From the NCBI GenBank assembly GCA_027943335.1, contig BSBK01001537.1, positions 1,940,501 to 2,004,500 on the forward strand: a stretch of 64,000 nucleotides of DNA, written 5' to 3'. The notes under the pieces are model-generated. The model did not search any database. It saw nothing but the letters and a program-made list of their open reading frames with translations, and was not told where the DNA came from. A program made the translations under genes and the position numbers. This DNA is from Chamaecyparis obtusa (Eukaryota; Streptophyta; Pinopsida; Cupressales; Cupressaceae). Of the stretch, positions 9,901 to 21,992 are shown one piece after another. Position 1 is the first letter of the stretch, and each line of letters begins with the position of its first letter.

Positions 9901-11230
9901 TGTATGATAATGTACTTGATGGATTGCCACTACTGAGAAAGATTAGTCATCAAATAGAATTGATTCTAGGAGCCAATTTTCTAAATAAGATAGTCCATAT
10001 AATGACTCTAGTGGAGAGTGAGGAGTTGAACAATAAAGTGCAAGGGTTGTTATAGAAGGGGTTGATTCGAGAGAGTTTGAGTCCATGTGTTGTACCATAA
10101 GTACTAGCACCAAATAAAAATGGTGAATGAAGGATGCGCACAAATTCTTAGACTATCAACAAGATTACTATCAAGTATAGATTTTTCTTGCTAAGGATGG
10201 ATGACATTATGGATTATTTGAGTGGATATGTGTACTTCAAAAAGATAGATATAAAGAGTGGATATTATCAAATCCATATCAGAGAAGGAGATGAATGGAA
10301 GAAAACCTTGAAGAAAAAGGAGGGCTTGTATGAGTGGTTTTCATGCCTTTGGGATAACCAATGCACCGAGCACATTCATATGAATCATGAATGAGGTACT
10401 CAAATAATTTTTGGGTAAGTTTGTCATTATTTATTTGGATGACATTTTGATCTTCAGTAAGACATTGGAAGAGAATATAATGCATATTCATAGGTTCTTT
10501 GAGAGGTTAAGGGAAGAGAAGTTGTTGATTAATCTGAAGAAGTGTAGTTTTGTAAAGGAGTTAGTGTATCTTGGATTTGTAATTTTAGAAGATGGTCTTA
10601 GAATGGACCTAGATAAGGTGAAGGCTATCCTTAAATGGCCTACCCCAAGGAATGCTAATAAGGTAAGATCTTTTCATGGTTTGGCTAGCATTTACAGAAA
10701 GTTTATCAGAAATTTTAGTAGTATCTATGGACCTTTGAATGAAACAATGAGAGGGGATAGGAAAGAGTTTAAGTGGACTACATGAGAAAAAAAGAGTTTT
10801 GATTTATTGAAAAGAAAAGTTACAGAACAACCTATTTTGACACTTCCAGATTTTAATAAAGTATTTCAAGTAGACTGTGATGCTAGGGGTAATGACATTG
10901 GAGCTATTTTGAATCAAGAAGATAAACCCATTGCTTATTTTAGTGAGAAACTGAATGATTCCAAAAGAAAGTGTTCAGTTTATGATCAGAAGTTTTGTGC
11001 TATAGTTTAGGCATTGAAAATGTGGAGACATTATCTTTTTCCTAAAGAGTTTGTTTTATTTACTAATCATCAAGCTTTGCAATATTTTAATAGTCAAGGA
11101 AAATTGAATTAGAGACATTTGAAATGGGCTGAGTTTTTGTAGAGTTACACTTTTGTTTTGAAACACAGAAGTGGAAAGCCTAATAGGATTGTAGATGCCC
11201 TCAGCATGAGACAAAGTTTGCTGACAGAGA
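9901..11230 (+). pseudogene. B reverse transcriptase and RNase H
   Basis: Reverse transcriptase blocks are visible in order: [31 protein letters not shown] (first catalytic Asp), and the YLDD active site at 10432-10443, then FLGFVILEDG-type and FHGLASIYRKFI motifs. A one-base deletion near 10350, in the ATGCCTTTGGG motif, moves the frame; the rest of RT and RNase H reads in the new frame. RNase H begins FQVDCDARGNDIGAIL and ends near 11215 with GKPNRIVDALSMR, keeping the acidic residues I can see. Stops are scattered (10783, 11008, 11110 and others). Confidence 0.78.
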
Positions 11231-12701
11231 TGTATATTTAGGTTGTTGGGTTCAAGGAACTCAAGAGTTTGTACCCACAGGATCTTTATTTTGGCGAATC
11301 TTGGAGAGCTTGTACATAACCTGTTACTCTATACATAACCAAATGGTTGGACTTTATAATCTAGGATGGTATGTTATTCATATGTAGTTAGTTGTGCATT
11401 CCAAGGAGTTCCATGAGGGAGAATCTCATTATAAAGAAGCATAGTGGAGGGTTGGTTGGACATTTTGGTCAAGATAAAGTCATTTCTCTAGTTAGTGAGA
11501 ATCATTATTGGCCACAATCGCAACAAGATGTTAAGAAGTTTGTAAATATTTGTAGAATATGTTAGATGGAAAGAGGAAAAAAGAAGAATATAGGATTATA
11601 TCAACCATTACTTGTATCAGAGAAGCCATGGGAGGACATTAGTATGAAATTTTTTCTTGACTTACCAAAAACTCAAAGAGGGCATGATTCCATTTTTGTG
11701 GTGGTAGACAAGTTTTCAAAGATGACACATTTCATTCCTTGCAACAAGACCAATGATGTTGTGCATGTGGCAGAATTATTTTTCAAAGAAGTGGTGGGAC
11801 TACATGGTCTACCAAAGAGCATAGTTTAAGATCGGAATGCCAAGTTTGTTGGGTATTTTTGGAGAACATTGTGGAAGAAGTTAAAGACATATTTGAAGTT
11901 CATCTCAACACACCATCCACAAACTAATGGACAGATAGAAGTAGTGAATAAGAGTTTGGGAAATATGTTGATATGCTTGGTTGGAGATAAACCAAAGGGG
12001 TGGGATTTGATTTTACCGCAGGAATAATTTGTATACAATAATTCTGTCAATAGGAGTATGGATAATCACCATTCTAGATAGTATATGGAAGTAGTCCAAG
12101 GAATGCTTCAAAATTAAGAAAGTTGGACAAAGGAGAGACAAGTAATGTCGAAGCTAAAGACTTTATAGAACACTTGAAGAATTTACATGAGGAGAGGAAT
12201 AATATTAATAAAATGAATACATAGTACAAGGCTAAGGAAAATGAAAAAATGAGGCATAAGGAATTTCAGATTGGAGATGAATTCATGGTTCATTTGAGAA
12301 AGGAGAGATTTCTAGTGGGAACATATAATAAGTTGAACATAAATAAGTTTTTTCCATGAAAAATACTAAAGAAGCATGATTTAGGAAATTCTTATGAAGT
12401 AGAGTTGCCCAATGAAATCAATATTTCACCAATGTTCAATATTTCAAATTTGACAAAGTATTATGAAGGAAGTGTTGAGGATGAGGTAATAGAAGATCAA
12501 TAGAATATTCCAGTAACCACTTCAGCTACAAAGGAGATTGAAGACATCTTGGATAGTCATGCCAACAGAAGCATAAGAAACATAACATATGAAGAGTATT
12601 TGGTCAAGTGGAAAGGGAGGCCTATTGAAGATTCATCATGGTTATCAAAAGATGAGGTTAACCACCTTGGTTTTACTTTAAACACCAGAGGAAAACCTTG
12701 A
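11231..12701 (+). pseudogene. B integrase with C-terminal chromodomain
   Basis: Integrase zinc-finger residues (HSGGLVGH...CRIC) precede the catalytic core: [11 protein letters not shown] near 11640, DRNAKF near 11832, and GQIEVVNKS near 11930, so all three acidic residues remain. A long stretch to 12540 is shifted in frame and full of stops. A chromodomain closes the protein: EEYLVKWKGRPIEDSSWL at about 12594-12650, with the aromatic and acidic residues typical of the chromovirus domain that targets integration to marked chromatin. Its own stop is at 12699-12701. Confidence 0.82.
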
Positions 12702-13124
12702 GTGTCTAATGCAAGAGCATCTTGGGTGTAAGGACAATCTTGCATCACCCAAAAATATTGTTTGGTTTATCAATAAGGGCTATCTTTATGCAAAGTTGTT
12801 ATTTCTAGAAATTTACTATTTTTAGTAAGTTGTTCATTTGAGCTTTAAAATGTTTTAATTTATTTCCTGGAGGTTCACTTTGGTTATATTAGTCTGCCAC
12901 TAAAGTTTCATTGCAAGATCAATTCAAGTTTTGAAGATATTAAAAATTTTCAATTTTGGCAGAAGGGTACAAAAACTTTGAACTCAGTTTTGAAGGTTTT
13001 AGAGGCTTTAAAAAGGGATCAAACCTTGTATTTAGTGGTGCTTCACCAATATGTCTTGTAGATAACTTTGTTCCATTTCCAAAAAGGGGTTATAATAACC
13101 AATTAGGGCAACAGGTGAAGAGTT
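12702..13124 (+). other. B 3' non-coding region
   Basis: Internal sequence downstream of the chromodomain stop; no reading frame. It continues across the A insertion into 43609-43696, which leads to the 3' LTR. Confidence 0.6.
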
Positions 13125-13129
13125 ATGGT
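13125..13129. repeat. Target duplication of A, left copy
   Basis: ATGGT directly before the A LTR; the matching copy is at 43604-43608, 30 kb away. Confidence 0.9.
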
Positions 13130-14653
13130 TGTTAGATAACTAAAAGGGGGGGGGGAGGGTGGTGAATCAGTTAAATCAGTTATCCTACAATCCCAATCCA
13201 TCAAATGTACTTTTTCAAACTTCTTCAATAAAATAATCAACTCGGTAAGATATTAACAATAATCTTTTCTACCAAATACCAGTAATTTCTAAAACTATGT
13301 TTACCGATTAATGAAATATGAAATATGTAAAGTATGATTGTAATCCAATCACAAAAAATAACACATAACACAGATTTAACGTGGAAACCCTGCTAAGGGA
13401 AAAACCACCTGGGATCGGTAACCCAAAATATTTCACTCTTCTGAAGTAAGCTCGGTCAGGAGCCAACCCTATTAAAGGTTACAAAACACACTGTAAGGTG
13501 TGACCTTGTTAGAGAATTTATCACTAACAATTATCCCTTGACCAACATTCACTATGGGGTCAACAAGAAAATAATTAACATTCCTCAAATGTCATATTGA
13601 AATACAAAAGATTTTTAAGTCCACTCGGTAAAGAGATTTAGCTATAACAATGGTTAAACTAATACAATAGTGATCTGATTCAAATACAACTCAATTTTCA
13701 AGTATTCAGATCTATGCTAAGCTCAATATAACTCTTTTGATCAATAATCAATTCACTCCATTATATCCTCCAACTTACTTCACTCAATGTATATATCTTT
13801 GATGCTCGGTAATACCTGCAGTCCAGCTTGGTTCTATATGTAACCAATTTGATCAATAGTGCATGAAAAATATCTTCACGTGAATTATCCTATAGTCTCA
13901 GTTCATCTGACGTCTTTCAACAATGAATCTCATGTCTCTTAAATAGACATGTAAACCATTTTCATCTCATCCATTAGATTTTGCCTCTTAATCTCCATCG
14001 TCCATTTTGCCTCTTCAAGCTTCCTCGGTAGTTGTATCAATAACACATTTCAATCTCTTCCCTTCGATCATCTCTAAATTTTGTCATCTGTTTGATCTTA
14101 TAACAAACTCTATCTCTTACCTCAAAATCATAGGCATCTGCCAACTCATCAATTTCAGTCGGCTGTTATAAATATTTAATATTTTCATCCTACTCGGTTA
14201 ATATAGAATGCATCGATGATAACTAACTTAGTTATTACTGTCACTTGGTATATACAAGACTGACTCGATGTACACAAGACTGACTCAGTGTATACAAAAA
14301 TCTTCAATTACCGACCACATTAACTTGTTCCATTCTGATCTCATCTTCATAATAGAATAATGTAACATTCTAAAGTCAACAACATAGTTGCATAGACTCA
14401 TCAATAAGTTACCCAATGTATACCTTATCCATGTCTATTATATTCATCTTATCCTTATGTAGATATCTCATCTCTTCACCATTTCTTCCTTCTATAGATG
14501 TTCAGATATTTTTAACTATCATGATAAGTATAGTCAAAACTAGTTGACATCAATGACAACATATTGACTGATTTAATCATCTTACATATCACTTTAATAG
14601 CTCGGTGACCTCCTGAATCTTCAACAAGATATTCAATCAGTTGTAGGTTAACA
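13130..14653 (-). repeat. A 3' LTR
   Basis: 1,524 bp, TGTTAGATAAC...GGTTAACA on the plus strand. It aligns along its whole length with 42101-43603. It has a run of ten G residues at 13146-13155, repeated CTCGGT hexamers and, at 13380-13410, the inverted form of the GGTTTTTCCC...GGGTTTCCACGT motif commonly seen near plant copia LTR ends. Confidence 0.9.
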
Positions 14654-14668
14654 ATCTCTCCCTTTAGC
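14654..14668 (-). other. A polypurine tract
   Basis: Read on the minus strand: GCTAAAGGGAGAGAT immediately before the LTR start TGTTAACC. It marks the plus-strand primer and fixes the orientation of A. Confidence 0.8.
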
Positions 14669-15189
14669 ATTGATGACAACACAAACAATATGAAATATTC
14701 TATAGAATACCAAACATTTGTTCTAAACTTATATAGATAAATTTTGTAGCTTGGTAAGCTCTCCCTAGCTTGATATTTAATAAGTTTAATCACTACATTA
14801 CTATAACAACATTTCATGCAGACTCTCCCTGTGAATTTAATCTTTTTTAGTTCTCTAATTCTTCCTCTCCTTGTAGTGGATAAATGTTTCATTTTCCATT
14901 CTCTCTCCCTTTTCATATTCTTCCCAACAGATATTTGATTAAAATCTCTCTCCCTTTGACAACAATGCCAAAAGAAAATAAATATCTCTTCAGTAGCCAA
15001 ATAGTATTTATGTTGTTTGGTCTAGATCAAGTGTCTTCATGTACTTATATATAGTTCTTTTTTATAGCTTCAACAATCTTCACTTCCTCCACAACTTTCA
15101 CAACCTTAGGAATCTTAAAGTGTGAGCTTCATGCATCAACATTTTTTATTTTTTGATAAAGTACAAGTTGATGCAACCTCCTGATCACC
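14669..15189 (-). other. A 3' internal non-coding region
   Basis: Between the end of RNase H and the polypurine tract. An open stretch here (14512-15000, minus) overlaps the LTR boundary and has no protein similarity, so I do not call it a gene. Confidence 0.6.
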
Positions 15190-15627
15190 TTAGTGACCGA
15201 TAGACAAGGGATGGACCCATAGTCTAGTCCTCAAGTACTCAAAAGTATCCTTCGGTAAGGGCTTAGTAAATATATCTACAAGTTGTTCTTTGGACTTCAC
15301 AAATTCCATTCACTTACTTTTCTTATCCTTGTTCCCTCAAATAGTGATACTTAATTGATATGTTCTTTGTCTTTGCATGCATCACTAGATTCTTTGAAAT
15401 ATTTATGGCACTTGTGTTATCAAAATATATAATCACTTCATTGGATCATCGATCTCCTCATTCATTCCTTTAAACAATTATTTTATCCATGCAATATTTG
15501 AACAATCAGCAACATCAACAACATATTCTGCTTTAGCAGTAGACTAAAAAATACATGCTTGTCTCTTACTTATCCATGTTACAAGTCTTTCTCCCAAAAA
15601 GAATACTCCACCGGTAGTACTCTTCTG
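15190..15627 (-). pseudogene. A RNase H, C-terminal half
   Basis: Continues A's pol after the E insertion. On the minus strand it resumes with KSTTGGVFFLGERLVTW, STAKAEYVV (usually STAEAEYIA) and EQLVDIFTKPLPKD, ending at a stop at 15190-15192. Joining it to 23937 and counting one TTCTG copy gives the expected DDQKSTTGG, so the insertion site is exact. It has several stops and at least one frameshift. Confidence 0.8.
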
Positions 15628-16042
15628 TGTTAGGATTAACAAGATAGAAATAACAATTACATGCAAATATAACCAATATCAGAACAACCATAAACCACAT
15701 AGAAGAGAACATAAGACATAAATATTTAACGTGGTTCACCCAATCCCTAGGCTACGTCCACCAACAATGAGTCCAATATTATTATTATCCAGTGATTACA
15801 ACCTGATTACAATCCGTAATCCCTTACAGCTCAATACCACTGCAAGAACCTACTAAAACATACATTATAAAAAACCCTAACCCTAAGTCATATTATAAAA
15901 TATTTTGTCACTTTAGGTTAGAATGAGTTACAACATGTTGGCCCATAATTATCTAAAAATATGTTGGCCCCAAAAATGAACCCCAACGAAGGCAGGAGGA
16001 AAAGTGTACAGTACTTTCCTGATCAGTCACCACAAGCTGATA
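15628..16042 (-). repeat. E1 3' LTR
   Basis: 415 bp; on the plus strand TGTTAGGATT...AAGCTGATA. The matching end of the other copies is CTAACA, giving a 6-bp inverted repeat. It contains a double telomere-like box at 15872-15886. Confidence 0.88.
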
Positions 16043-16055
16043 ATCTCCCACTTGG
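16043..16055 (-). other. E polypurine tract, proximal copy (PPT1)
   Basis: ATCTCCCACTTGG on the plus strand, i.e. CCAAGTGGGAGAT on the sense strand, abutting the LTR start TGTTAG-type end. Confidence 0.8.
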
Positions 16056-16081
16056 TGACTGATCAGGATCCACCCTAAGAA

Positions 16082-16094
16082 ACCTCCCACTTGG
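16082..16094 (-). other. E polypurine tract, distal copy (PPT2)
   Basis: ACCTCCCACTTGG on the plus strand: the same 13-mer as PPT1 with one change, 39 bp further inside. Also present after the middle LTR (21896-21908). See the finding on the extended LTR. Confidence 0.75.
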
Positions 16095-16197
16095 AGATTG
16101 ATCCTATAGAAAAACTACTACCATATGAGGCTCCCACTGGATCAAACCACCCTGGACTAAGTTGTTCCTTTATTCTGTTCAGTCTAGAAGACCAACT

Positions 16198-18528
16198 AAA
16201 GCTGAACATGAGTTCAACTTCTCCCTTGTTACTACCTTTGTAAATATATCTGTTGGATTGTCATATGTATGTATCTTTTCCATCTTTAACTACCCATCAT
16301 CCAAAACTGACTGAATGAAATGATACCACAATTGTATGTGTTTTGTCTTTGAGTGCAAAGCAAAATTCTTTGTAAGATGAATGGTACTTTGGCTATCTGT
16401 ATGCAAAAAATTATCCATCTATGGATGTCCCAATTCTTCCATGAAGAATTGAAGCCATATCATCTCCTTGGCTGCCTCTGTAGTAGTAACATACTCTATC
16501 TTTGTAGTGGATAAAGCAACCACCTTTTGGAGTCGAGAAATCCAACTCACTGATGTCCCACCAATAGTAAATACATAGCCTATAGTACTCCACCTCCTAT
16601 TTATATCTCCTACCAAATCTAAGTCAACATAGCCTTGTATAGTAGTAGTAGATCCCCCAAAGTGTAAACAGTTATTGGATGTACCTCTCAAATATCTAAG
16701 AATCCATTTGACTGCATTCCAATGTTCAATACTAGGGTAACTCATATATTGGCTAACGACTCCCATTGCATGTGCAATATCTAGCCTAGTACATACCATA
16801 GCATACATTAAGCTCCCTACAACTGAAGCATAAGGTACCTTAGATATTTTATCCTCCTCTTCTGATGTCTTAGGATACATCTCCTTCGTCAATTTCAAAT
16901 GATCGGGCAAAGGTGTGATGACAGCTTTGGCATTCTCCATAGAGAAATATTGAAACACCTTCTCAATATAATCAACTTGAGATAAAGTCAACTTCCTATT
17001 TTTCCTATCTCTGCAAATTTTTATACCAATGATTTGTTTTGTTTCTCTCAAATCCTTCATGGCATATGAATGTGCTAAGTGTTATTTTAACCCCTTAATG
17101 TGATCCATGTTAGACCCAGCTACAAGCATATCATCAATATATAAACATAAAATAATGTAGCTATCATCATCCAACCTCTTAAAGTACACACAATGATCAG
17201 AATGACATCGAGTGTATCCATGCTCGTTCATAAAAGTGTCAAATTTAATATACCATTGCTGAGGTGCTTGCTTCAAGCCATATAAACTTTTCTGCAATCT
17301 GTACACCAAACTCTCCTTACCCTTGACCTCAATCCCTTGTAGCTATACCATATATATTTTTTCATCCAAATCACCATGAAGAAAAGCTATTTTAACATCA
17401 AGCTACTCTAAATGCAAACCTTCAACAACCACAATACTTAAAATAGTACGAATAGAAGTCATTTTAACAACTGGAGAAAATATCTCATCAAAATCAATGC
17501 CCTTTTTCTATGCAAATCCTTTTACAACTAACCTGGCTTTAAAAAATTTCTTACCTCCATCCTCTTCTTTCAACCGGTAAACCCATTTGTTCTGTAAAGC
17601 CTGTTTACCTGCAGGTAACTTGCATAAATCCCAAGTTTGATTTTTCAGCAAGGAGTCCATTTCCTCTGTCATTACAGACTCCCACTGAAACTTTGTATCC
17701 ACCCACACAGCTTCATTATAACATTCAGGTTCACCATCATTTGTTAACAAAATAGAATACAAAGAGGGAGAGAATCTTTCTAGAGGTTTACTTAGCCTTG
17801 TTGATCATCTAACATTCACTAGGGTGTGTGGTATTTGTTGTTGCTGTTGTTACAGAGCATAAGGGTCTACTGGAACATCATCTTTTGGAGTAGCATCCAA
17901 TACTACATAATCATTTTCTTTCTTCTCATGCTGCTGCAACAAATATTTGTACAATACTTTCTCATTGAATATGACATCCCTACTTCTTAATTATAATTTT
18001 ATGATTTTCAAAATCCCAAAGCCTATAACCAAATTCATCAATGCCATATCCAACAAATACACATTTCTTTGACTTAGCTTCCAGCTTGGTTCTATTTTCA
18101 GAATCTATATGTGCAAAAGCTTCACAAACGAAGGTTTTGAGAAAAGAATAACTCACCTTCTTACCACTCCATGCTTCCTCTGGAATACCACAGTCCAAAG
18201 GAGTAGAGGGGCCTCTATTAATTAAATAAACAATAGTGTTTATAGCCTCTGCCCACATGTTTAAGGGAAGCCTAGCATGAAACCTCATGCTCCTTGCATG
18301 CTCCATTATTGTCCTATTCATGCAATTAGCCACTCCATTTTCTTGTGGAGTCCTTGGTACAATTTTATGCCTATGAATACCATCTGAGGAATAATAATCT
18401 TCAAATTTTGCGTTGCAATAGTCACCACCATTATTAGATCTGAGACATTTTAGCTTTTTACCAGTCTCATTCTCAACCAAGCATTTTCATTTCTTAAAAG
18501 TTTGAAATACATCAGATTTATGTCTAAG
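16198..18528 (-). pseudogene. E1 pol: integrase C-half, reverse transcriptase, RNase H
   Basis: Resumes the integrase after solo LTR F (LRHKSDVFQTFKK, then a stop in place of Trp). Integrase residues are degraded: CLRSNNGGDY has Asn where the second catalytic Asp belongs, and GVANCMNRT has Asn where the catalytic Glu belongs. Reverse transcriptase has WVYRLKEEDGGKKFFKARLV, KSLYGLKQAPQQWY and the active site LCLYIDDML near 17132-17143. RNase H follows (GYVDLDLVGDI; ALSTTKIEYVTT) and the frame ends at a stop at 16198-16200. About ten stops; one ORF from 17060 to 16419 is still open. Confidence 0.85.
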
Positions 18529-18533
18529 GAAAT

Positions 18534-19432
18534 TATAATCACCCAAAAATGGTCACCTAGACTATCAACCCCTTTCTAGCATTATTTGCTAAATTTATCA
18601 ATTGTTTATTCTTGATCAAATCCTAATTTTATCATTTATTCGATTATATTATATGGATTAACCATTTTATCCAGGTCTTTATTTAATTAAAAGGAATTCC
18701 CTCCCCTTTTACTAAATAAAAGCTCCCACTTACCTTTTATCCTAAGTTGCACAAATAAAGCATTATTCTTATTTAATAAATAAGAAGAAAAGACTTTTTG
18801 TCTCACATGAGGTACAAAAGTCAACACTTCTTTCTCATTTGAGGAGACTTGTGCACAATGATTGCTCCCACTTTCAAACTCCACCCTTGATCAAATCTTT
18901 TGCCTCTTAATCTCCATGGTCCATTTATCTTTAAAAGGAGAGCTCTCTTCTCATTCTAGGATCCCCAACTCTTGATGCTAATGTTGTGCTGCAGGTTTTC
19001 TTGGTGACATTGGAGATTTTGAAAGATTTGTTGCATTTTAGTCTTCATACTTGCATTGTAGCTTAGTTCTCATGGCATTCTTAGCTTAATTTCTTTTCAT
19101 GCTTTAGCTCAGTTCACATAGTTTAATTAGTAATGGCTTGTAACACTCTCATTTTCATAGTTTAGTTGTATTCTTGCATTCTCATTCTAATATAGCTTGC
19201 ATTGCATTTTTCATTGTGATTCTTGAAGATATTGGCATTATTGCCCTTGTCTCTTTGAATCTTCCATTGCATGGTTTACTAGCAAGGTTGCATGCTTAAT
19301 AGCTCTAGCCGAGAGCCCTCTAAACACCCTTGCACTCCATGCCTAGGGAGCTCTAGGTCGCTTTTCAAGGTTTCCAATTCATGGATGCTCTTGGAATCAA
19401 TGGCTTAGAGAAGTGCACATTTTGAGTGTATA
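18534..19432 (+). mobile_element. F: solo LTR of the Tat family
   Basis: 899 bp starting TATAATCACCCAAAAATGG and ending GAGTGTATA. It matches the sense strand of the Tat element LTR at both ends (GCACCCAAAAATGG... and ...AGTGTGTACA). A 5-bp target duplication GAAAT lies at 18529-18533 and 19433-19437. There are no internal sequences, so it is the product of LTR-LTR recombination. It interrupts the E1 integrase between IYF and LRHKSD. Terminal TG has become TA. Confidence 0.82.
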
Positions 19433-19794
19433 GAAATACATCCATACTTTTCTTGTTGCATCATCTATAAATGTAACTTTTCTTCTTGCATTCTCATTCT
19501 AATATAGCTTGCATTGCATTTTTCATTATGATTCTTGAAGATATTGGCATTCTTGCCCTTGTCTCTTTGAATCTCCCATTGCATGGTTTACTAGCAAGTT
19601 TGCATGCTTAATAGCTCTAGCTGAGACCCCTCTAAACACCCTTGCACTCCATGCCTAGGGAGCTCTAGGTCGCTTTTCAAGGTTTCCAATCCATGGATGC
19701 TCTTGGAATCAATGGCTTAGAGAAGTGCACATTTTGAGTGTATAGAAATAAATCCATACTTTTCTTGTTGCATCATCTATAAATGTAACATAAT
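19171..19794. repeat. 312-bp tandem duplication across the F/E1 junction
   Basis: 19171-19482 and 19483-19794 are two copies with exactly 312-bp period and about seven differences by eye. Each copy holds the last ~262 bp of the solo LTR, the GAAAT duplication and ~45 bp of E1 integrase, so the duplication happened after F inserted. Confidence 0.85.
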
Positions 19795-21352
19795 ACAAAG
19801 AACCACCAAGGGAAGACACCTGAGCTGGTCCCCATACATCTGTATGCACAAGCTCTAATCTCTCATTTTTCTTTTCCCTTCCACTCTTTACAAAACTAAC
19901 TATCTTTTGTTTTCCATAAACACAACTTTTACAGAAATCCATATTGACACATTTCATACCAGGTAAAGCTTTCTTTGAATGAAGTAATTTCATACTTTTT
20001 TCACTCATGTGCCCGAGTCTGTTGTGCTAGAGTGTTGTGTCAGAATCTATAACAACGGTTTGATCTTCTTCCTGCTCAACTGGAGCCACTGTTCCTGAAT
20101 ATTCATTATCTTCTGAAACAATTAAAGTGGAAGGGATAGTATGACATGTACAAAGATATAAGGGGCCTACTTTCACACCTTTTGCTACTACTAAGGAACT
20201 TTTTGAAACCTTCCAATTTCTATCATTATAAGTAACTATGTAACCCTCATCACCTAGTTGCCCTGCTGAAATTAAATTCTTACTCAGCCTTGGAACATGT
20301 CTTACCTCTTGTAGTAGCCAATGATTCTCATTCTACAACTTAACCTTAATTTTTCCCTTTCCAACTATCTAACAAGGTTCATTATCTCCCAAATAAACTA
20401 GCCCAAAATCCTCTTGGACATAATCAAGAAAATAACCTCTACGGGGTGTAGCATGAAATGAAGCCCCAAAATCTAAAACCCATGAATCATCAATACTTTC
20501 TAAAGAAAGATGTAAAGCATCTTCTTTGAGTTTATTACTTGCCATATTTGCCTCCTTGTTACCTTCTTGTTTGTCTCCTTTATTCTTTCAAGACCAACAA
20601 TCTTTCTTCTTATGACCTAGTTTTTCATAGTACCAACAATCATTTGGCACTTTGGATTCTGACATCTTTCCCTTTGATTTTCCTCTTGATTTCCTATGAT
20701 TTTCAAAATTGTTTCCTCTCTCATTGGTTCTACCTCTACTTTGTCCGTTTAAGACACTACCTGATGTGGATCCACCTGAGCTTTTCCTAGGAATTTCCTC
20801 ACTCAGAATAACACCAATAACATCATCAAATTTTAGGGTATTAGAATCAGAAACAGAGTTACTAACAACCATTACCAAGCCATTCCAGCTTTTAGGCAAA
20901 GAACACAAAATCAAGAGAGCCCTGACTTCTTCATAAAAAATAACATTGATAGAAGTTAATTGACTAGTAACTGTATTAAACTCATTTAAATGATTAGCAA
21001 CTAACCCACCTTCCACCATTTTCATATTAAACAAACGCTTCATGAGAAATACCTTATTTGAAGCGGAGGGCTTTTCATACAACTTCACTAGGGTTTTCAT
21101 CAAATCTTCAATCATCATTTCTTGTGTAATATTGAATGCCACCGATTGTGTCAGGCATAATCCAATACTACCAAGGGCCTTTCTATCAAGAATAACTCAC
21201 TCCTCATCAGAAGTGCTTGCCGGTTTCTAGGCTTTTCCTTCCAATGGCTGCCATAGATCCTTCTGATAGAGATAGTCCTCTATTTTTATTTTCCATAACT
21301 AAAATTTCTGCCCATTAAACTTGTCAACCTTCAGCCTACCCTCGTCTACCAT
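19795..21352 (-). pseudogene. E1 gag, protease and integrase N-half
   Basis: Starts with ATG at 21352: MVDEGRLKVDKFNGQKF, the usual opening of copia Gag. The capsid region (UBN2-like) includes KVFLMKRLFNMKMVEGG and LTSINVIFYEEVRALLIL. The knuckle CWYYEKLGHKKKDC has Tyr for the second Cys. The protease active site reads WVLDFGASFHAT, with Phe for the Ser of DSG. The GAG-pre-integrase zinc motif HNRLGHMSEKSMK...CKSCVYGK and the first core Asp (VHTDVWGPA) follow. The integrase is continued after F at 18528. Stops occur, for example inside the capsid lead and before the knuckle region. Confidence 0.82.
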
Positions 21353-21426
21353 TGCTCCCACTCAACCTTGAGACTCCTACTAAACCGTGAGATCTTCCTA
21401 CAGAGGATAACTGAAAAAACAACCTC

Positions 21427-21438
21427 ACTCTCATACCA
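21427..21438 (-). other. E1 primer-binding site
   Basis: Sense-strand TGGTATGAGAGT, a variant of TGGTATCAGAGC, next to the middle LTR. It shows that the middle LTR is the 5' LTR of E1. Confidence 0.75.
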
Positions 21439-21440
21439 CT

Positions 21441-21856
21441 TGTTAGGATTAAAAAGACAAAAATAACAATTAGATGCAAATATAACCAATATCAGAACAA
21501 CCATAAACCACACAGAAGAGAATAGAAGACACAAAGATTTAACGTGGTTCACCCAATCCCTGGGCTACGTCCACCAACAACTAGTCCAATATTATTATTA
21601 TCCAGTGATTATAACCTTATTACAATTTGTAATCCCTTACAACTCAATACTGCCACAAGAAGCTACTAAAATATACATTATAAAAAACCCTAACCCTAAG
21701 CCTTATTATATAATATTTTGTCACTTTAGGGTTAGAATGAGTTACAACATGTCAGCCCAGAATAAGCTAAAAATATATCGGCCCCAAAAAAGAACCCCTA
21801 CAAGGGCAGGAGGAAAAGTGTACAATACTTTCCTGATCAGTCACCACAAGCTAACA
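21441..21856 (-). repeat. E middle LTR (5' of E1, 3' of E2)
   Basis: 416 bp, TGTTAGGATT...AAGCTAACA. Flanked on one side by E1's primer-binding site and on the other by a polypurine tract of E2 (21857-21869) plus the distal copy (21896-21908). Telomere-like box at 21685-21699. Confidence 0.88.
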
Positions 21857-21992
21857 ATCTTCCACTTGGTGATTGATCAGGATCCACACTAAGAAACCTC
21901 CCACTTGGAGACTGATCTTGTAGCAAAACTACTACCATATGAGGCTCCCACTGGATCGAACAACCCTGGACTCAATTGTTTCTTTATTCTGT

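Noticed and set aside
14512..15000. 162-codon minus-strand open frame
   Set aside because: It straddles the A LTR/internal border; the residues resemble nothing and the position is the 3' untranslated part of A.
15872..15886. Interstitial telomere tract
   Set aside because: Only two units and present at the same place in another E LTR, so it is part of the LTR.
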